From contig OZ020491.1 in assembly GCA_963971405.1 (NCBI GenBank), positions 27,923,019 through 27,987,018 of the forward strand: a DNA stretch of 64,000 bases, written 5' to 3'. The notes beneath the pieces are model-generated. The model worked only from the letters and a program-made list of their open reading frames with translations, was not told the DNA's origin and did not search any database. Origin of the DNA: Psococerastis gibbosa. Its lineage: Eukaryota; Arthropoda; Insecta; Psocodea; Psocidae. Made by a program: the position numbers and the translations under genes. This document shows positions 1 to 13,900 of this stretch, piece by piece (the first letter of the stretch is position 1; each line of letters opens with the position of its first letter).

Positions 1-341
1 AGCATGTCTGCTTTAAGTAACCCTGTCAGCCTGGCGGGGGAGTGAGTCTGTTTGTTAACTTGAGGCACCCTTAGGGCAGACTCTTTCACCTCGAGGAAAC
101 AGGAGTTGACTGACAGGGTGAACCTCCTCATTATAGTGGATTCCGAACCACTTGGGGAACATGGTAAAGTCACACGATTAAATCGGAGGTGACCAGGACT
201 CGACACGCAGGGAGACTGGTATAGTCTCAGTGCGTTATCATGTCCCAACATGTTCCCCTGCCAACGCTGTGCACACTACCAAGTTCGCCGCAGTTTGAAA
301 CATGCTCTACACTAATGGATTCAACATGGTAAGGCCGTTGG
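1..341 (-). repeat. SINE-like repeat, long subfamily (3' part cut by window start)
   Basis: Read on the minus strand, this is the same sequence as the copies at 49816-50096 and 59257-59633. It begins with the block ccaacggccttaccatg at 341 and contains the shared segment around gtcctggtcacctccga and the gtggttcggaatcc block. The (CAA)n tail seen in the other copies would lie left of base 1. No protein is encoded. The family behaves as a retroposon because the other copies carry direct target duplications. Confidence 0.75.
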
Positions 342-1951
342 TAAATCTTTCACTAAATATTCCCATAATCAATAAGTTAAAAATACAAAAAATTCGACAT
401 AAAATGGCGTTAAAAATTATGTAACTATTGTAACTGGTATATTCCTTCGGAAAGGGGTTTCTTTAAGCTACGTAAACGAAATAAGTAAATGACGAAAGTT
501 GGTGTAGCTTAAGGGAATCGGGAACCTTTTCAAATGATAGTGGGTTCCACAAAATGTGTACAATTGTAAAAATTTCGGGCTCAAGTGCAATTTCTTATAA
601 GAAAGTACATGCTGTCAACCAATCAACACGTTAACGCCAGTTTACTAGGGGTACATTTTTAATTGACCTTAGGGATTTTTATACAATATAGACTCAAAAG
701 TACTACTTCACTACGCAGCTTGTGTCTTTGTTGACAGCGCCGCGTCGGGTCGCACCCATAGTTAAACTCCTCACGTTTGATGATAGGTATCGGTGAAAGT
801 CTAGTTAAGCTACCCCTAATAAATTAACAAAATTTAATTATTAATTAAATTAATAATAATTTACTATTTATTTAGCTTAAGAGAAACCCATTTCGGAAAT
901 AATAAAATTAAAGGTCGGTGAAGCATAGTTTTTTACTTAGAGCCCATTTTCTATAGAATTTTTGCAATTGCAGGTATAAGCACTTATTGCTTAAATCAAA
1001 TTTTATGGAACACCTCAGAGGCATGCACATAAAACAATCCTTGCTTAAAACATAAATTATCTTCCCAATGGGACGCTTGCCTTCCACTATAAATGCATTT
1101 TCATCAAATTTGTTGAACCGCGGGGTATCCTTTCTAGACCTTAACCTAGGTATCAAACAGATAATAGTATCAAAATAAGTGACACTTTTATTTTTTAAGG
1201 AGTGCCCGTAGTCCGTTAGCGACTTAACGTGATAGTCGTGATACCTACCAACTGAATCACCGATTCACCGCGAAATCAATCATCAATAAAACCGAGCCAA
1301 TCCAACAACAATATCTTTCTCCATATATATTACCACAGTGTTAAACATCTTATTCAATAATCCCATTTTTTTCAACTTATTAGGCCCACGTATTCTAATA
1401 ATTGAATCAAAATTAATTAGGCATCTTTTTTAATTTAGACACTGTTTACAAACAAGCAAAAACAATATGGCACCCTTTAAATTTTTTTTCAGGTCAATCT
1501 TTATTAAATTTTAAAGTTTCTATTCATTTAGCTAGGAATACAATTTGAATAAATAATATATTATAATTTATAATATTTGTTGTAGGATTTAATTAATACC
1601 ATACATTTTAATGATTTTATCCGTTTTCAGTAGAGATGTACTTATTTGTTACTTGTAGTCCATGCTCCCGCCGAAAATATCGTTTGTTTACTAATCTAAA
1701 TATAGATAGAAGGGTGCTTCAGTATTTTATTCAAAAATTATTTTCAATTTAAAAAGTGATAGAATCAGTAAACTGAACTTTTTAACGAAGGTATCAATAT
1801 TTACCGTTGAATACTGTTGATACCCTGAGAAGTGTTTAACCAAAACTTAACAATTGGTTGTGCTCTAAAATAGCTAATCATAGCCGTTACCGGGCTAACC
1901 GGTTTATATACAAGTTATAACTGAACTGTCAGACAATATAAGTAGCTGGAA
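342..1951. other. AT-rich upstream region of SMC4, no gene recognised
   Basis: I see no convincing coding region here; the open frames are short and AT-rich. The segment ends at the proposed SMC4 start codon. A TATA-like string, tttatata, at 1903-1910 lies about 45 bp before the ATG and could be a core promoter, but this is only a sequence match. Confidence 0.4.
1903..1910 (+). promoter_or_regulatory. Possible TATA box of SMC4
   Basis: The string tttatata lies 42 bp upstream of the proposed SMC4 ATG at 1952. In an AT-rich genome this can occur by chance. Transcript 5' ends would be needed to support it. Confidence 0.25.
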
Positions 1952-1979
1952 ATGGATGTTTCAATGGAAGAAGTGACAG
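1952..1979 (+). CDS. SMC4: SMC4 exon 1 (start codon, MDVSMEEVT)
   Basis: ATG followed by nine codons and a strong donor (acag|gtatgt). It ends with one base of a split codon (G), which joins AT at 11264 to make Asp, so the frame runs [23 protein letters not shown]. The total coding length is a multiple of three only with a phase-1 first exon of this kind. The exon is short and non-conserved, so the call rests on splice signals and phase. Confidence 0.7.
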
Positions 1980-4900
1980 GTATGTTGATTTAATTATTTA
2001 CAGAATACACATTATTGCATTCCTTAGCCGAATCAGAAGACCCGGTCCGGTATTTCTACACAAAGCGTAGTGACAGGCTACACGCAGCTAGATTTTACAA
2101 GAAATTCTGACAATTCGGGAATAAGCACGACCATGGCACGTGCATATATCTATACTGGTTTAGTACGCGATGAGGACAACTTTCAACATGCAGTAGTATC
2201 TCCTTCATTCCGCTGATAAGTTCCGTATTCAGAGGTCTTTAAAATCTAAATTTATGTTGAATCCAGCATTTCACAACGCTCTAACCCATATGCATCAGTA
2301 TCCAGCTATGGTACATAAGGTATTATATAGTGTGTATCGTTGTCAGCAAGAGTAATAACTACACAATGAAAAGGGAACACTAACTTCATGAGAAAAATAA
2401 TAAGAACACGGAGTTTTCCACTATTTTCTCCGGAACTATTTGAGATTAGATTAGATTAGATTAGTAATGGGGCGATGCTGCTACTTGAGCTTGGCTCACT
2501 TTGACCTTAAAGATCTATTGTGAATCCCCGTACTTTTAGTCCTGGTCAGTCAGCAGGTAAAAACCTGCACAACTGCCCAGGGGCCAACTGGCAAGCCTCC
2601 CTTGGTGATAGAAACCAAGAGGACGTTGCTAGCAGCCGTCTGTTCTTTACTGCCGGACACGAGCAGATGATATGCTCAGCAGTCTCAGCCTTTTCTTTGC
2701 AGAATCGGCAGGTGTCATTCAAGACTTTACCCATGTTCTTTAAATGGTAGTTCACGTGGCAGTGTCCTGTGAGTGCACCTGTAAGTACCTTAAGTTCAGG
2801 CTTGCTGAGGTTCAGTGCTTTGGCGGTATAGCTCTTAGAGTGAGTGAGGAATATTTTGGATTGTCTGTGGCCTGTGACAGACTTCCAGTATGCTTCCTTT
2901 CTCTTTTCTTCCCATAGGCCAATCTCTAGGGTTTGGCGGTTTCTCGGGAAGGCGCAGAAGGGTTCAGGCCCAATGAAGGGTAGCGCGCTCCCTTCTCTCG
3001 CCAAGGCGTCGGCATTTTCATTGCCTTCGATCCCGGCGTGTCCTGGAACCCACATGAGGGTGACTTTATTCGTCACTCCCAATGCGTTGAGTGCAAGCAT
3101 ACATTCCCACACCTGCTTGGACTCGTAGCTACTCGAGTCCAGCGCAAGAAGGGAAGCCATGCTGTCGGAGATAATGAATATCTTGCTGTGGCGGTAAGCA
3201 CGTTTAATGCAATGCGCCGCACATGCGCGTATGGCATGTATTTCGGCTTGGAAGACTGTGGGTTGGGATCCCATGGGGATGACTAAGTTGAGTCGTGGCC
3301 CATAAACCCCCGCCCCTGTACCTCCGTTTTCTATTTTTGACCCATCAGTATAAAATCTTAATGAGCCGTATGGAAAGACTACCTCTCCGTCAGTCCATTT
3401 TTTCCGGCTTTCCAATATAACCGAGAAATTCTTTGAGAATTGAAAAGTTGTCTCCATGGAGTCTGAGAACATAACCTCCGGAACCTTGCACTCATTAAGA
3501 ATGCGTAAGTGTCCGGTAAGGTCGCCAGGCTTTAGTCCATGGCTTTTCTTAATGCGATAGGCCCACTTAGCTGCCTCACTCTCGATGAAAATCGGGAGTG
3601 GTGGTAGGTTCAATAGGACCTCCATGGCAGCCGTGGGGCACGAACGGGATGCTCCCGTGATCGCGAGGCAAGCCAGCCTCTGTAGTTTGGTGAGATTTTG
3701 CTCCCTTTTTGCTCTTATGCAGTCTAGGCCACCAAATTAGCGCCGCATAGCTAATTATAGGTCGCACAATGGACTTATATAGCCAGTCCGTTACTTTCGG
3801 CTTAAGCCCCCACGTTCTACCCACCATTCTGCTCGTAAGAAATAAGGCGTTTCGCGCCCTGCTTACAGCCTGGTCCAGATGCAGGCTCCATGTGAGCTTC
3901 CGGTCAAGGATAACACCAAGATATTTGGTGCTATCTGTGAGGGCTAAACGCACCCCGCTGAGGGTGGGAGCTTTAATATTAAGCTTCAACTTCCTCGTGA
4001 ACGGGACCAGGGTGGTTTTTTTAGGATTTATATTCAGTCCTTCAGAAAGGCACCAATTATGGGCTATGGTTAAGGCCCTTTGCATTCGCTCAGAGACAAG
4101 AGCGTCATGCTGGCCTCGCACCAAGATCACCAAATCATCCGCATAGCCGCAGACGTCGTACCCATCTTGCCCTAGTGCAGTTAGCAGCCCGTCGACCACC
4201 AGAGACCAGAGGAGGGGGGAGAGGCATCCGCCTTGTGGGCAGCCCTCACCTGGCGTGGCTGTGATCGAGTCTGTGCCGAGTACCATTGAGATAATTCGGC
4301 TTTCTAGCGATGTCATGATCCAGTCTGCTACGACTGGCTCAACGCCTCTCTTTTCTAATGCATTCATGATTGATTTACGAGGCGTGTTGGAAAATGCCCC
4401 TTCTACGTCAATAAATGCGCATAGGGCTATCTCTTTGAACTCTAGAGCCTTTTCCAGTTTCCTGGTTAGACTGTGTAGAGCCGAGATGGTTGATTTACCT
4501 TTTTGGTAAGCAAATTGACCCTTATGCAGGGGGTTCCGCATCAGCAGATCGCCTCTGATATAGTTATCAATAATCTTCTCCATCGTTTTCAAAAGGAAGG
4601 ATGAGAGACTGATAGGACGAAAGGATTTAGCTTCGGTACTAGGGCGATTTCCAGCCTTTGGTATGAAGCTCACTTTCACCTCCCTCCAGGGTGTGGGAAT
4701 GTGCGACCACGCAAAGCTCGCACGAAATAGAGCTAGCAGATCCGCCATGAGAATCTGAAGCCCCTTCTGCAAGAGGGCCGGATACACGCCATCGCCCCCT
4801 GGAGATTTAAAGGGCTTGAAGGACTTAATAGCCCAAGTAACCCTATCTTTTGTAAAGAGTTTTCGACCCAGTTTCCATGCTCCCCGCTTAGGGCGTTTAC

Positions 4901-7900
4901 GCGCTGCGCGGGTGGGCGTCGTACCGCCGACTATGTTGGAGCCTGGAAAGTGGGTGTCAAGGAGCACCTCCAACGTCTCAGTACCTGACTGAGTGTAGGT
5001 GCCATCCCCTTTTTTAAGCTCACCCATGCCGTTGTTATGGGTCTTAGCCATAACTTTATGCAGGCGAGCTGCAGTCGGTGTCTCGTTGATCCCTTGACAG
5101 AATGAACGAAATGACTGCCGTTTTGCTTTCCGCAACTCTCGAGAGTACTCAGCTAAAGCGGTTTTGTAGACAGCATGGTGATTCGAATCCCTGCTGCTTG
5201 ACCACTTGTTGTAAAGCCGTCTCGTTTTCTTGCGCAGTTTTGATAGCTCCTCATTCCACCATGGTGCATCACCATCAGATTTCGGAGCTACCTGTGCACA
5301 GCTAGACTCAAAAGCATTTTTAATTTTGTTATGCAGGTTAAGGGAGGCATTTTCAATCTCATCTATATTATTTAGATCGTGTGTCCTCGGACCCTCCCTA
5401 TCTAACAGACTTAGATATTTATTCCAGTCTGTGCGTCTCGGGTTTCTTCTCATAGCCTGCCGTGGTTTGTTAGCCACGATTCCAAACATAATATGTTTGT
5501 GATCAGAGAGTGAGGCATAATCCGAAACATGCCACCCAGCAATCTTCTGCTCAATTGCAGGACTGCAGAGTGTGAGATCGAGTACCTCATTTCTGATAGC
5601 ATTTTCAAATGTTGGCTTATTACCTACATTACTCACCGACACCCCGTTCGCAACGAGGTAGTCAAGGAGATCTTCTCCCCTCTCATTGATGTCGGAGCTC
5701 GCCCATGCAGTGTGATGAGCGTTGCTGTCACATGCAACGATAAACTGGAGATTGTTCTTCTTGCAGTGTGAAATAAAGCTCTTCGTAGCTTCGGGGGGCG
5801 CTGGGTCCCCGTGCGGGAAGTAGGCTGCGGCTACAGCAACTTTGATTCCCTGCACTTCTATCATCACTGCTGCGAAATCGCGTTGTATGAATCTGGACAT
5901 AGGAAAGCAATTTAGTTTTTTGTCTACTAGTAAGGCAGCTCTTGGAGCTGTACTGTCAGACGAAAGATAAATGAGCTTACCTTTTTGTGAGTTCAGGCCC
6001 CTGATGGCGTTTCCCACCACGTACGGCTCCTGTAACATCATGATGTCCACATCTTCTTTTAAAAACCTCCGCAAGGCAGTATCCGAGGCTGCCTTGGCGT
6101 GATGGAGGTTTGCTTGGAGGCACTTGATGTTAGCGCCGACCCCTCTTACCATCTACGTGCTTCCAGGGTTTCCCCCGGTTTCTGGATTGAGGGCCACGAA
6201 GGTCCCTGGCTGGGTCCAGATCTAGCTCGCGCTTATTCCGAGCATCAGGTTTGCTGCCGTCTCTACTGCCTTTGGGTACCTGTCGTCGATCCTTATTAGC
6301 GGCGCTGCCGCCAGGTTCCTTGGCATTTTCGATTTTTGAAGTCGGGTCAGTGGAGCTGCCTTCACCCGCCTCAACTGAGACGGAGGCTGCGTTTTCCTCT
6401 GCCTGACTTTCGTCTTTCCCTTTTCTAGGGTGTAGTTTCACCTTACCCAGTCGAAAGCAGATCTGAAAGCCAGCTGCTGTCAGTACCTTGAAACTGCTTT
6501 GATCGACTGCAAAAGCTACTTCTACGCAGTTTTTCTCCGTGTTCCTTCTACGCAGTACCCTCCAAGCTTTACACTGCAGCAATGGGTTCTGGCCTGCGAT
6601 ATAGTCCACGATTTTGGCTGTTTCGTAGCCAAGGCTATTGGGAAAGTACCCAGTTACCACCTGCGAGCTGGGGAGATCTTTTCCATCGAGGACAATAATG
6701 TCAAGATCTGACTGACTTAGCTCTTCTGCCTTGCTCTTGGCCCAGGCCGCGGTGCTTTCATTCTCGCAGACGACTACGAGGTAGCCACAGCGGAAGGTGG
6801 TGCCCCCAAATCTGAGAGGAGGGCCTTCGCTCGTGACGTCTTTATGCACCAGCTCAGCTAGTCTTTCCTCAGTGGACACCAGCTGCTCTTGGGTCATTGT
6901 CACCTCGGGGTAGTTACGGGGCAGTATCCCTACCCTATAGCATTCCCCTATGCGTACAGCATCTCGGTAGCTGCTTTGGTGAGCTTGGATTACCGGTTGC
7001 TGCGTTGACCCTGTAGCATTGGTGCGTGAGCGTTTTGCAACAGTCGGCTGCGGTGGAGTCGGAGTCATTGCCTCCGATCTGCCTCTCTTTACAGCTGGAG
7101 GTGTGGGTGCAGAGGTGCCCCCCCTTTCGGCTATCTTGAGAAGGCAGAGCTTCCGGGCTTCTTCATACGAGTGCCCTATCTTTAACAGATATTTCAGCCT
7201 CTTCCTCGCGGTCGAGCTGAGCCCTTTTCGAGGAGCTTGTGCCGGTTCGTTAATGACCAGCCTCTCCACTGATAAGGCGGTGATCGTACTGGCACCGTCT
7301 GACGAATCGTCATCGCCGCCGAGCAGCATTGCTTCCGCCTGTGGCGACGGAGTAGGACACTCTTCCATCTGCAGAGGGCCTGAGGGCCCAGCTCCAGAAG
7401 CCAGAGTGTCTAGAGAGCGGTTGCCAGTAGAAACAGTAGCTGTTTCTGTCTGGGTTCGCTCTGAGATATTTCCAGTGGAAGCATCAAGTGTTTCCGCCTG
7501 GGTGATGGTAACTTCAGTTGGAGCTACCTGAGCTCCAGCCTGAACCATATTACGTTCCACCAATGTGGAAGTTTCGGTGGACTCTTGAGGCGTGTCCGAG
7601 CCTGGGTTTTTTTCCTTTAGAGAAATCATACGAGTTCCCACGAGCAGCTAGGGAAAAGGTAGTCCAGTCTAGCAGAGCCCCGCATACTAGACTAAGGGGT
7701 CTCATACTTGGGGGTTCCCCCCTGTACCCCCAAGGGCTCCGTTACAGCTCCATTTGCCCTTGGAGCCTTCCACCCCGAGCACGGGTCGCATAACACTCGG
7801 GGATTTAGGGGAGGGTGCATTCCATCTTAGTCGCTGGCACTAAGTTACATCCCAGCAGGATGCAGCCCAGTGACAGCTTAAGCCCCATTACCTCGTCAAG

Positions 7901-10900
7901 GTCCGGTTAACTCCTAAGGCACAAACAACAGGCAAGCCGTCAAACCACTACTTAGAGCTAAAAGCAACGAGCAAAGCATGCAGGCAAGCAAGCAGGATGG
8001 GCCCAAAAAGCAACCAGGAATGCGTAAATGGGGAACTATTTGAGATAATTGCACCAAACTTGGGCATGAACGCCACTACCTAGAGGTACTTCATTACTGT
8101 TACCATCAGTTATAAGCAATGCTTACTTCTTTCAAAATTGAAGAAAGTTGAAAACTGGCTGGCAAAAATAAGTTTAGTTTAGTTTAGCCAACGCCCGTCT
8201 GTGGCAGTTGGGCCATTAGACGCCGAGCCTCCCAGTAGCGCCTCGTTGTGTCGGCAGGAAGAAGTTTTAATCTGGAACAGGTCTCCAAGTAAGTGGCCAC
8301 CATCCTTCCGGACGCGCACAGTGGACAGATGTCGGAGTCAGCAATTCCGATGCGGTGAAGGTGGGCTTGGAGTAAGTCGTGTCCGGTAGTTAGGCGGAAA
8401 CGCGCGACCGCAGCGCTTCTCTCCAAGTTTGACGGGATGTGTCCGGGGGTGGTGAGTGGCTCCCATTTTTTACCAGTGCTCAAGCTCCGAAGTTGAAGAC
8501 TAGTGGCCTTGGAGATTTTCGCGGCTATTATGTTCCGTGCTGACTCGAGGGTTTGTGGAGCTTCGGGTTGGTCTGCTTCCGCTCCCTTTTTTGCCATTTT
8601 GTCCGCTATTTCATTTCCTACGAGACCGACGTGGCTTGGGACCCACTGAAGCCTGGCATTCCACCCAGCATTGATGAGTTCGGCTAGTTTGTTGCGGCAG
8701 TTTGATGTGCGGGGACAGTCAGTGGGCTTGTTGTTACTGAGTGCCAGAATTGCCGCCTGGGAGTCGATCAGGAACACCAGGTTGCCGGGATTAGTTGTGA
8801 GGTTGAGAATTCTGTTGGTAGCTTCGGTAATGGCGACAACTTCACCGTCGTAGTTGCTTGTATTCCTTCCTACTGCTGAGTGCTGTTGAAATAAATTACA
8901 GAAAGATCCAGCTCCTGTGGAGTTTGATTCAGGGTTGTATGAGCCGTCGGTATAAACATGGAGCCACTCGGTAGCTGGATATAGATTGTGTATAGTTTCT
9001 AGGGCACTTTGTCTGAGTTCAAAAGCGCTTAGGTCTTTCTTGTTAGTTGCAGTACTTTGTATTTTCAGGTTTATGCTTGGTAACGCTGACACTGTTTTAT
9101 TGTAACTTTGCAGAGGCGCACGTACGGGCGTCGGAATTTGGTATTTGTTACGCAGGACTTTGTAGTGGGTTAGAGGTGTTAGTTGCGTCTTCAGTCTCTG
9201 AGTTGCTGGTCGGTAGTCGTTCCAGTGCCTTACATCAACCCTTTTGGTTCTTTCCCAGAAGTTTAGAGTGATTTTGTCTCTGCGTGCTTCAAGTGGTTCA
9301 ATACCTGTTTGGAGCTGCATTGCCACAATAGGAGTAGATTTTACACCACCGGTAATTGTTCTCAGCGCGTTGTTCTGTACTACATCGAATTTTTTTAGAT
9401 TGGCATCCGCTGACAGCGACGTGACTTCACTGCCATATTCCATCACTGGGCGCACATATGTTTTGTAAGCGGTGCACAGTACGTCTTGGTTCGCCCCCCC
9501 ATTTTGTTGTTGCCAGCCTTTTTAGAAGATTGCTTCGTTTCTGTGCTTTTGCTGCAGTAGTTGAGATGTGAGTGCTGTATGACAGTTTAGAGTCCATTGT
9601 GATTCCTAAATATGTGGAAATCTTGGTTTGCTGCAGACTTTCTCCTTTGTACAACAGATTAAAGTGGTTTGATTTCGTTGAGAAAGTAAATAGTTGGGCA
9701 ATGGTTTTCTCAGAACTAACTTCCATTTTATTGAAATTGGCCCAGTGTTCCAGTCGGTTAGTGCTGAGTTCATTGCGGCCTGGAGAGCTTCTACTTTGGA
9801 GCCGGTAGCCCACATTACGACGTCGTCAGCGAATAAGAGACATAAATAATAAGAGCGCGAGATATTTTTTGTTTATTTGAGCTATGTCACGATACATTAT
9901 TCCCTATTCTGCAGTTAATAAGTTAAAACAGTGTACTTCTGAAGATATGCAGTGATCACAGCATTGCTCGGCCGAGGAGAGACCCGTCATTTCACTTCTT
10001 CGGAAAGAAGGGAGAAATGGCGGAAAATAGTAATATCTTGCAAAGATAGGAAGCAATTATTTTTCAAGCTTTGAAACAAGACCCCAAGAGTGAAACGAGG
10101 GGCAGAAGGCGGAAGACAATACCATGTTTTGACCGATAGCTCTTTCAGAAGTCGAAGGTGACACCGCTCGTAAGTTCTCGAGACCTGCAAAAATGCCTAA
10201 ACGCTTCCATCAGCGAACGAAGAATTAGGGGTCGGTTGCTTGAAGCCTCCTTCCCTAGTCGATACTTATACTTATAGAAAACGTATTTCAGAAGACCGCC
10301 CAATGCTGATTTAAATCCCAGAAACCCGAAAAATACCATACCGCTCGGTAGCGGTAACATCCTGGTGTGGGGCTGTTTCTCTTACTACGGAGTTGGCCCA
10401 ACACATCGTATAGAAGATATCATGACGGAGGAGAGTTACAGAGACATACTCCAAGACGTAATGCCACCCTATGCTGACGAGAAAATGCCAGTAAAATGGG
10501 TCCTTCAGCAGGGCAATGACCCCAAGAACTTCAAACTAGTGAAGTAGTGGTTTGTGGACAGCAGAGTCGATGTTTTACCGCGGTCAGCGCAGTCACCCGG
10601 CTTCAACCTCATCAAAAACTTGTGGAGTGACCTACGCAATGAAAAATTTTCGAAGAAGGAACTACTGTGGCTTGAAGTGAAGAAGACACGGGAGATGGTA
10701 CCCATCATTGTGTGTCAATACCTGGTGCTGTCAATGAGAAACTGCTGCAATGCTGTAATTCAGAACAATGGGCAGACCACCAAATGCTAGTTTAATTGAA
10801 GTTCTTGCATAATACAACTAAAAATTGTAAAATGTTTGACCGCGTTCTTATTATTTTTGCCAGCCATTTTCAACTATCTTCAATAGTTAAAGAAGTAAGC

Positions 10901-13900
10901 ATTGCTATTAACTGATGGTAACAGTAATGAAGTACCTCTTGGTAGTGGTGTTCATGCCCGTGTTTGGTGCCATTATCTCAAATAGTTCCGCAGAAAATAG
11001 TGAAAAGCTCTGCGTTCTTATTATTTTTCCATGTCGGTATATTAGTGAACTTCACTCATCCAAAAAAGGTGACTCCACGTCTGCTGCCATTGAAGTGAAG
11101 AATCCTACTCCGTTTTTTCCGCATCGTGACATTTCGAGGAAAAAACTAATTTTTATACAATAGGATGAATATTTCCTTTGAAATTTAACTTTGTACAAAA
11201 AACCGTGGGGTAAGAGTAGAAGTTGTTTTCAATAAAATAATAGCCTAATAATATCTCTTGTAGATGCACGGGGCGAAGATGAATTCTACGTGCCTCCTCC
11301 GCCTGCCACGGCATTCCAAGCTAACGCCGACGGCTCACGCCTCATAATCACGCGCATCGTCAATGAAAACTTCAAAAGCTACGCGAACATCCAAGAACTC
11401 GGGCCCTTCCACAAGTATTTTACCGCAATCATTGGTCCCAATGGCAGCGGCAAAAGTAACGTCATTGACTCGATGTTGTTTGTATTTGGGTACCGAGCTA
11501 GTCGCTTGCGTTCAAAGAAAATTTCAGCGTTGTTACACGACTCACCAGACTATGGGAAAGCGACCAGTTGCACTGTGACTGTTCATTTTGCGTGTATGAT
11601 TGATGTGGTTGGGGATTTGGACAAGTTTGAGATTGTGCCTGGCAGTGAGTTTTATGTTTCAAGGACAGCTGGAGCCGATAATTCGTCGTATTACACTATT
11701 AGTGGCAAGAGAGTGCAGTTTAAGGAGGTAAGTGCTGGGTTTGACATATTGAAGACAAAGGGGGACGCCTGGTGATAGTGGACTGCTGTGCGGTTCCCAC
11801 CGTGCCAGGCTGGCAGAGGATCGCAGGGGTGGACCGACGTACAGACGTGGACGTGGGTGGTTGGAACTCTGCACAAAGGGAGGCGCCTGGTGGTAGTGGA
11901 CGTACCTGCTGTGCGGTTCCCAAGGTGGATAGGCCAGGCCAGTATTCGGATCGAGAGGCTGGTAACCTTACAGGACCCTAGCCTACCCAAACCTTTCGGT
12001 CCAGATGGGGCTACAGATAGCCTACACCGTTAGCCGCAGAGGCGCCCTCAACCCCCCGCACACAAGCGATACCTAGACAAGTGATTGGAGCGGCGCACCC
12101 TCTACTTTGCCCGCGACGAAGGACGAGGTGTTATAGGCGCTTCTAATTCTAGCTCTACCCAGCTCATTCGCTTAATGCCGGGCGCCTGAAATCCCCCAAG
12201 AGTTTGACCAGACATAGTTATTCCCGCAGGGGGGGGGGGGGCCGGAATGTACAGATGTGAACATGGATAGCTGGAGCTCTGCACAGCCAGGGCACAAACA
12301 CAAGGAATGATGATATCCAAGCCGGCCGCCATACCAAGTTGAATCCAGCGGACCAGAGCAAGTTCAAAGCTGCAGATAACTTGGTCGTGTGCACGGTGCC
12401 GGTAGGGAAACATGATAGGGCTTGTCCTGGTCACCTCCGAACTAATCGTGTGACTTCACTGTGTTTCCCAAGTGGTTCGGAATCCACTATAATCAGGAGG
12501 TCCACTGTCCTATGGGCTGGCATAGGACAGTCAAGTCTGAGTCGCTCTATGGGCCCAAATATGAGGCCTAAGTCGTTATTAACCCGACGAACACTACTAC
12601 TACTACTATACTGATATCCTCTGCCTCACTCTTGTCATTGCAAGTTTTTGACAGGGCTTTGTTTAGACTTGACAGTTTCAACTTAGGTTGGCGTGTCTAG
12701 TCCGGGGGGACTTTTGGCCGCTGCCACTACACCACGCCGTCTCGGACGATCTTCCACCGCTAGCTTCCAGTTTCGGGTACCGGTGGCGTGCGCATCTTAA
12801 AACACTTGGTCTCTCCATCTTAGTCTTGGCCTATCGGGACGCCTAGGGTGATTGAAGGTGTCTTCGAAAACCCGTTTCGGTGTCCTCTCCGCTTGCATAC
12901 GGTGTACATGACCCAGCCATTAGATTCGACGCTCTAAAATTATGTTCGGGGAGGCAAATAGAGCATGTATTTCGGCATTGTGTCTGATCCTCCAGACGCC
13001 GTTCTCCCATCTACCGCCGAACATAATGCGAAGCATTTTGTTCTCGAAACAAGACTTGACAGTAACATAAGAAAATTCTTTATTGCTGTGTTTCTCAATG
13101 CAATAAAAAAAAAAAACACGTAAACACAATGAGGGCCTAGGCCTGAGGACTGGTAAAGGATCCTCTCCTTTGGCCGCTGCTCTATTTGGATTGTTGTAGT
13201 CAGTAACATGTCACATCCTCAGTCCCCGCAGCGTAGCCACCGATATATCAACTTGCCAATTCCTATCAGTCTGACAAGTTCTTTTGGCACTTTCTGTCAC
13301 GTTCACGGTCATTGAGACAGCAGCAGTGGGCCTACTATGGCGATTATTTTATATATTAACCCGGGATAAATTATAACAAGATAATTTTACAAAGGAAAGT
13401 GTTATTCAAAATTGTTCACATCTTAAACCCCAGAAATAGGTTAATGATGAACGGCATAGTAGGTCATTGCAAACTGTTCAGATTGTTCACTTTGACAACT
13501 GCTGCAAGTCTGCAATTCCAACAAGAAACGCTATGTTTCCACCAGCGAAGCCGATGGGAATTCTCTGTTCCTTGTTACGAGTATCTTGAAAATTATTTCA
13601 AATCTTTTTATGTTTTTATTTTCAAGATTAATTGCATTCAAATAGAAGGTATACATTAGCTGTAATATGTCGTATTAACACATAGAAACTTGGCAAACAC
13701 AGTGAGGCGTATGAAGAATGTGAGCTAAGTATGACAACTAGGCCTAAATAAGGAATACCATTCGTTCATTCCCTATGGATTGGATCACAAATAACAATAG
13801 TCGAATGTACCTCTCCTCCCCCCTCCCCATTTTGTCGGCTTCATATTGAACGATTCGTTTTATTACATACTCATTTCATAAATAATATTAATTTAATTTT

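Larger units (their letters stand above)
2447..8031 (-). mobile_element. Nearly full-length LOA/R1-like LINE with 15-bp target duplication
   Basis: The element is flanked by identical ggaactatttgagat at 2432-2446 and 8032-8046. The 3' end (low coordinates) has short TAATC/TTAGA-type repeats, a tail style known for LOA and I relatives. ORF1 is 7641-6130; ORF2 starts at 6152, overlapping ORF1 by 23 bases, and carries endonuclease, reverse transcriptase and RNase H. One 1-nt frameshift near 3685-3715 separates RNase H from the rest. The 5' UTR is about 7642-8031. It inserted in the left inverted repeat of the Tc1 element. Confidence 0.9.
2392..11029 (+). mobile_element. Tc1/mariner-like DNA transposon, split by two LINE insertions
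   Basis: About 190-bp terminal inverted repeats are visible: 2392-2446 plus 8047-8171 on the left match the reverse complement of about 10836-11029 on the right, including gaaaaataataagaac at the tips and ggaactatttgagat. Without the two LINEs (2447-8031 and 8172-9843) the element is about 1.37 kb, a normal Tc1 size. It contains the decayed transposase at 9905-10793. The whole nest lies in SMC4 intron 1. The outermost boundary and its TA target are not cleanly resolved. Confidence 0.8.

Noticed and set aside
3769-4146. 125-codon plus-strand frame
   Set aside because: Antisense shadow of the LINE reverse transcriptase.
7019-7531. 170-codon plus-strand frame
   Set aside because: Antisense shadow of LINE ORF1, with no family match.
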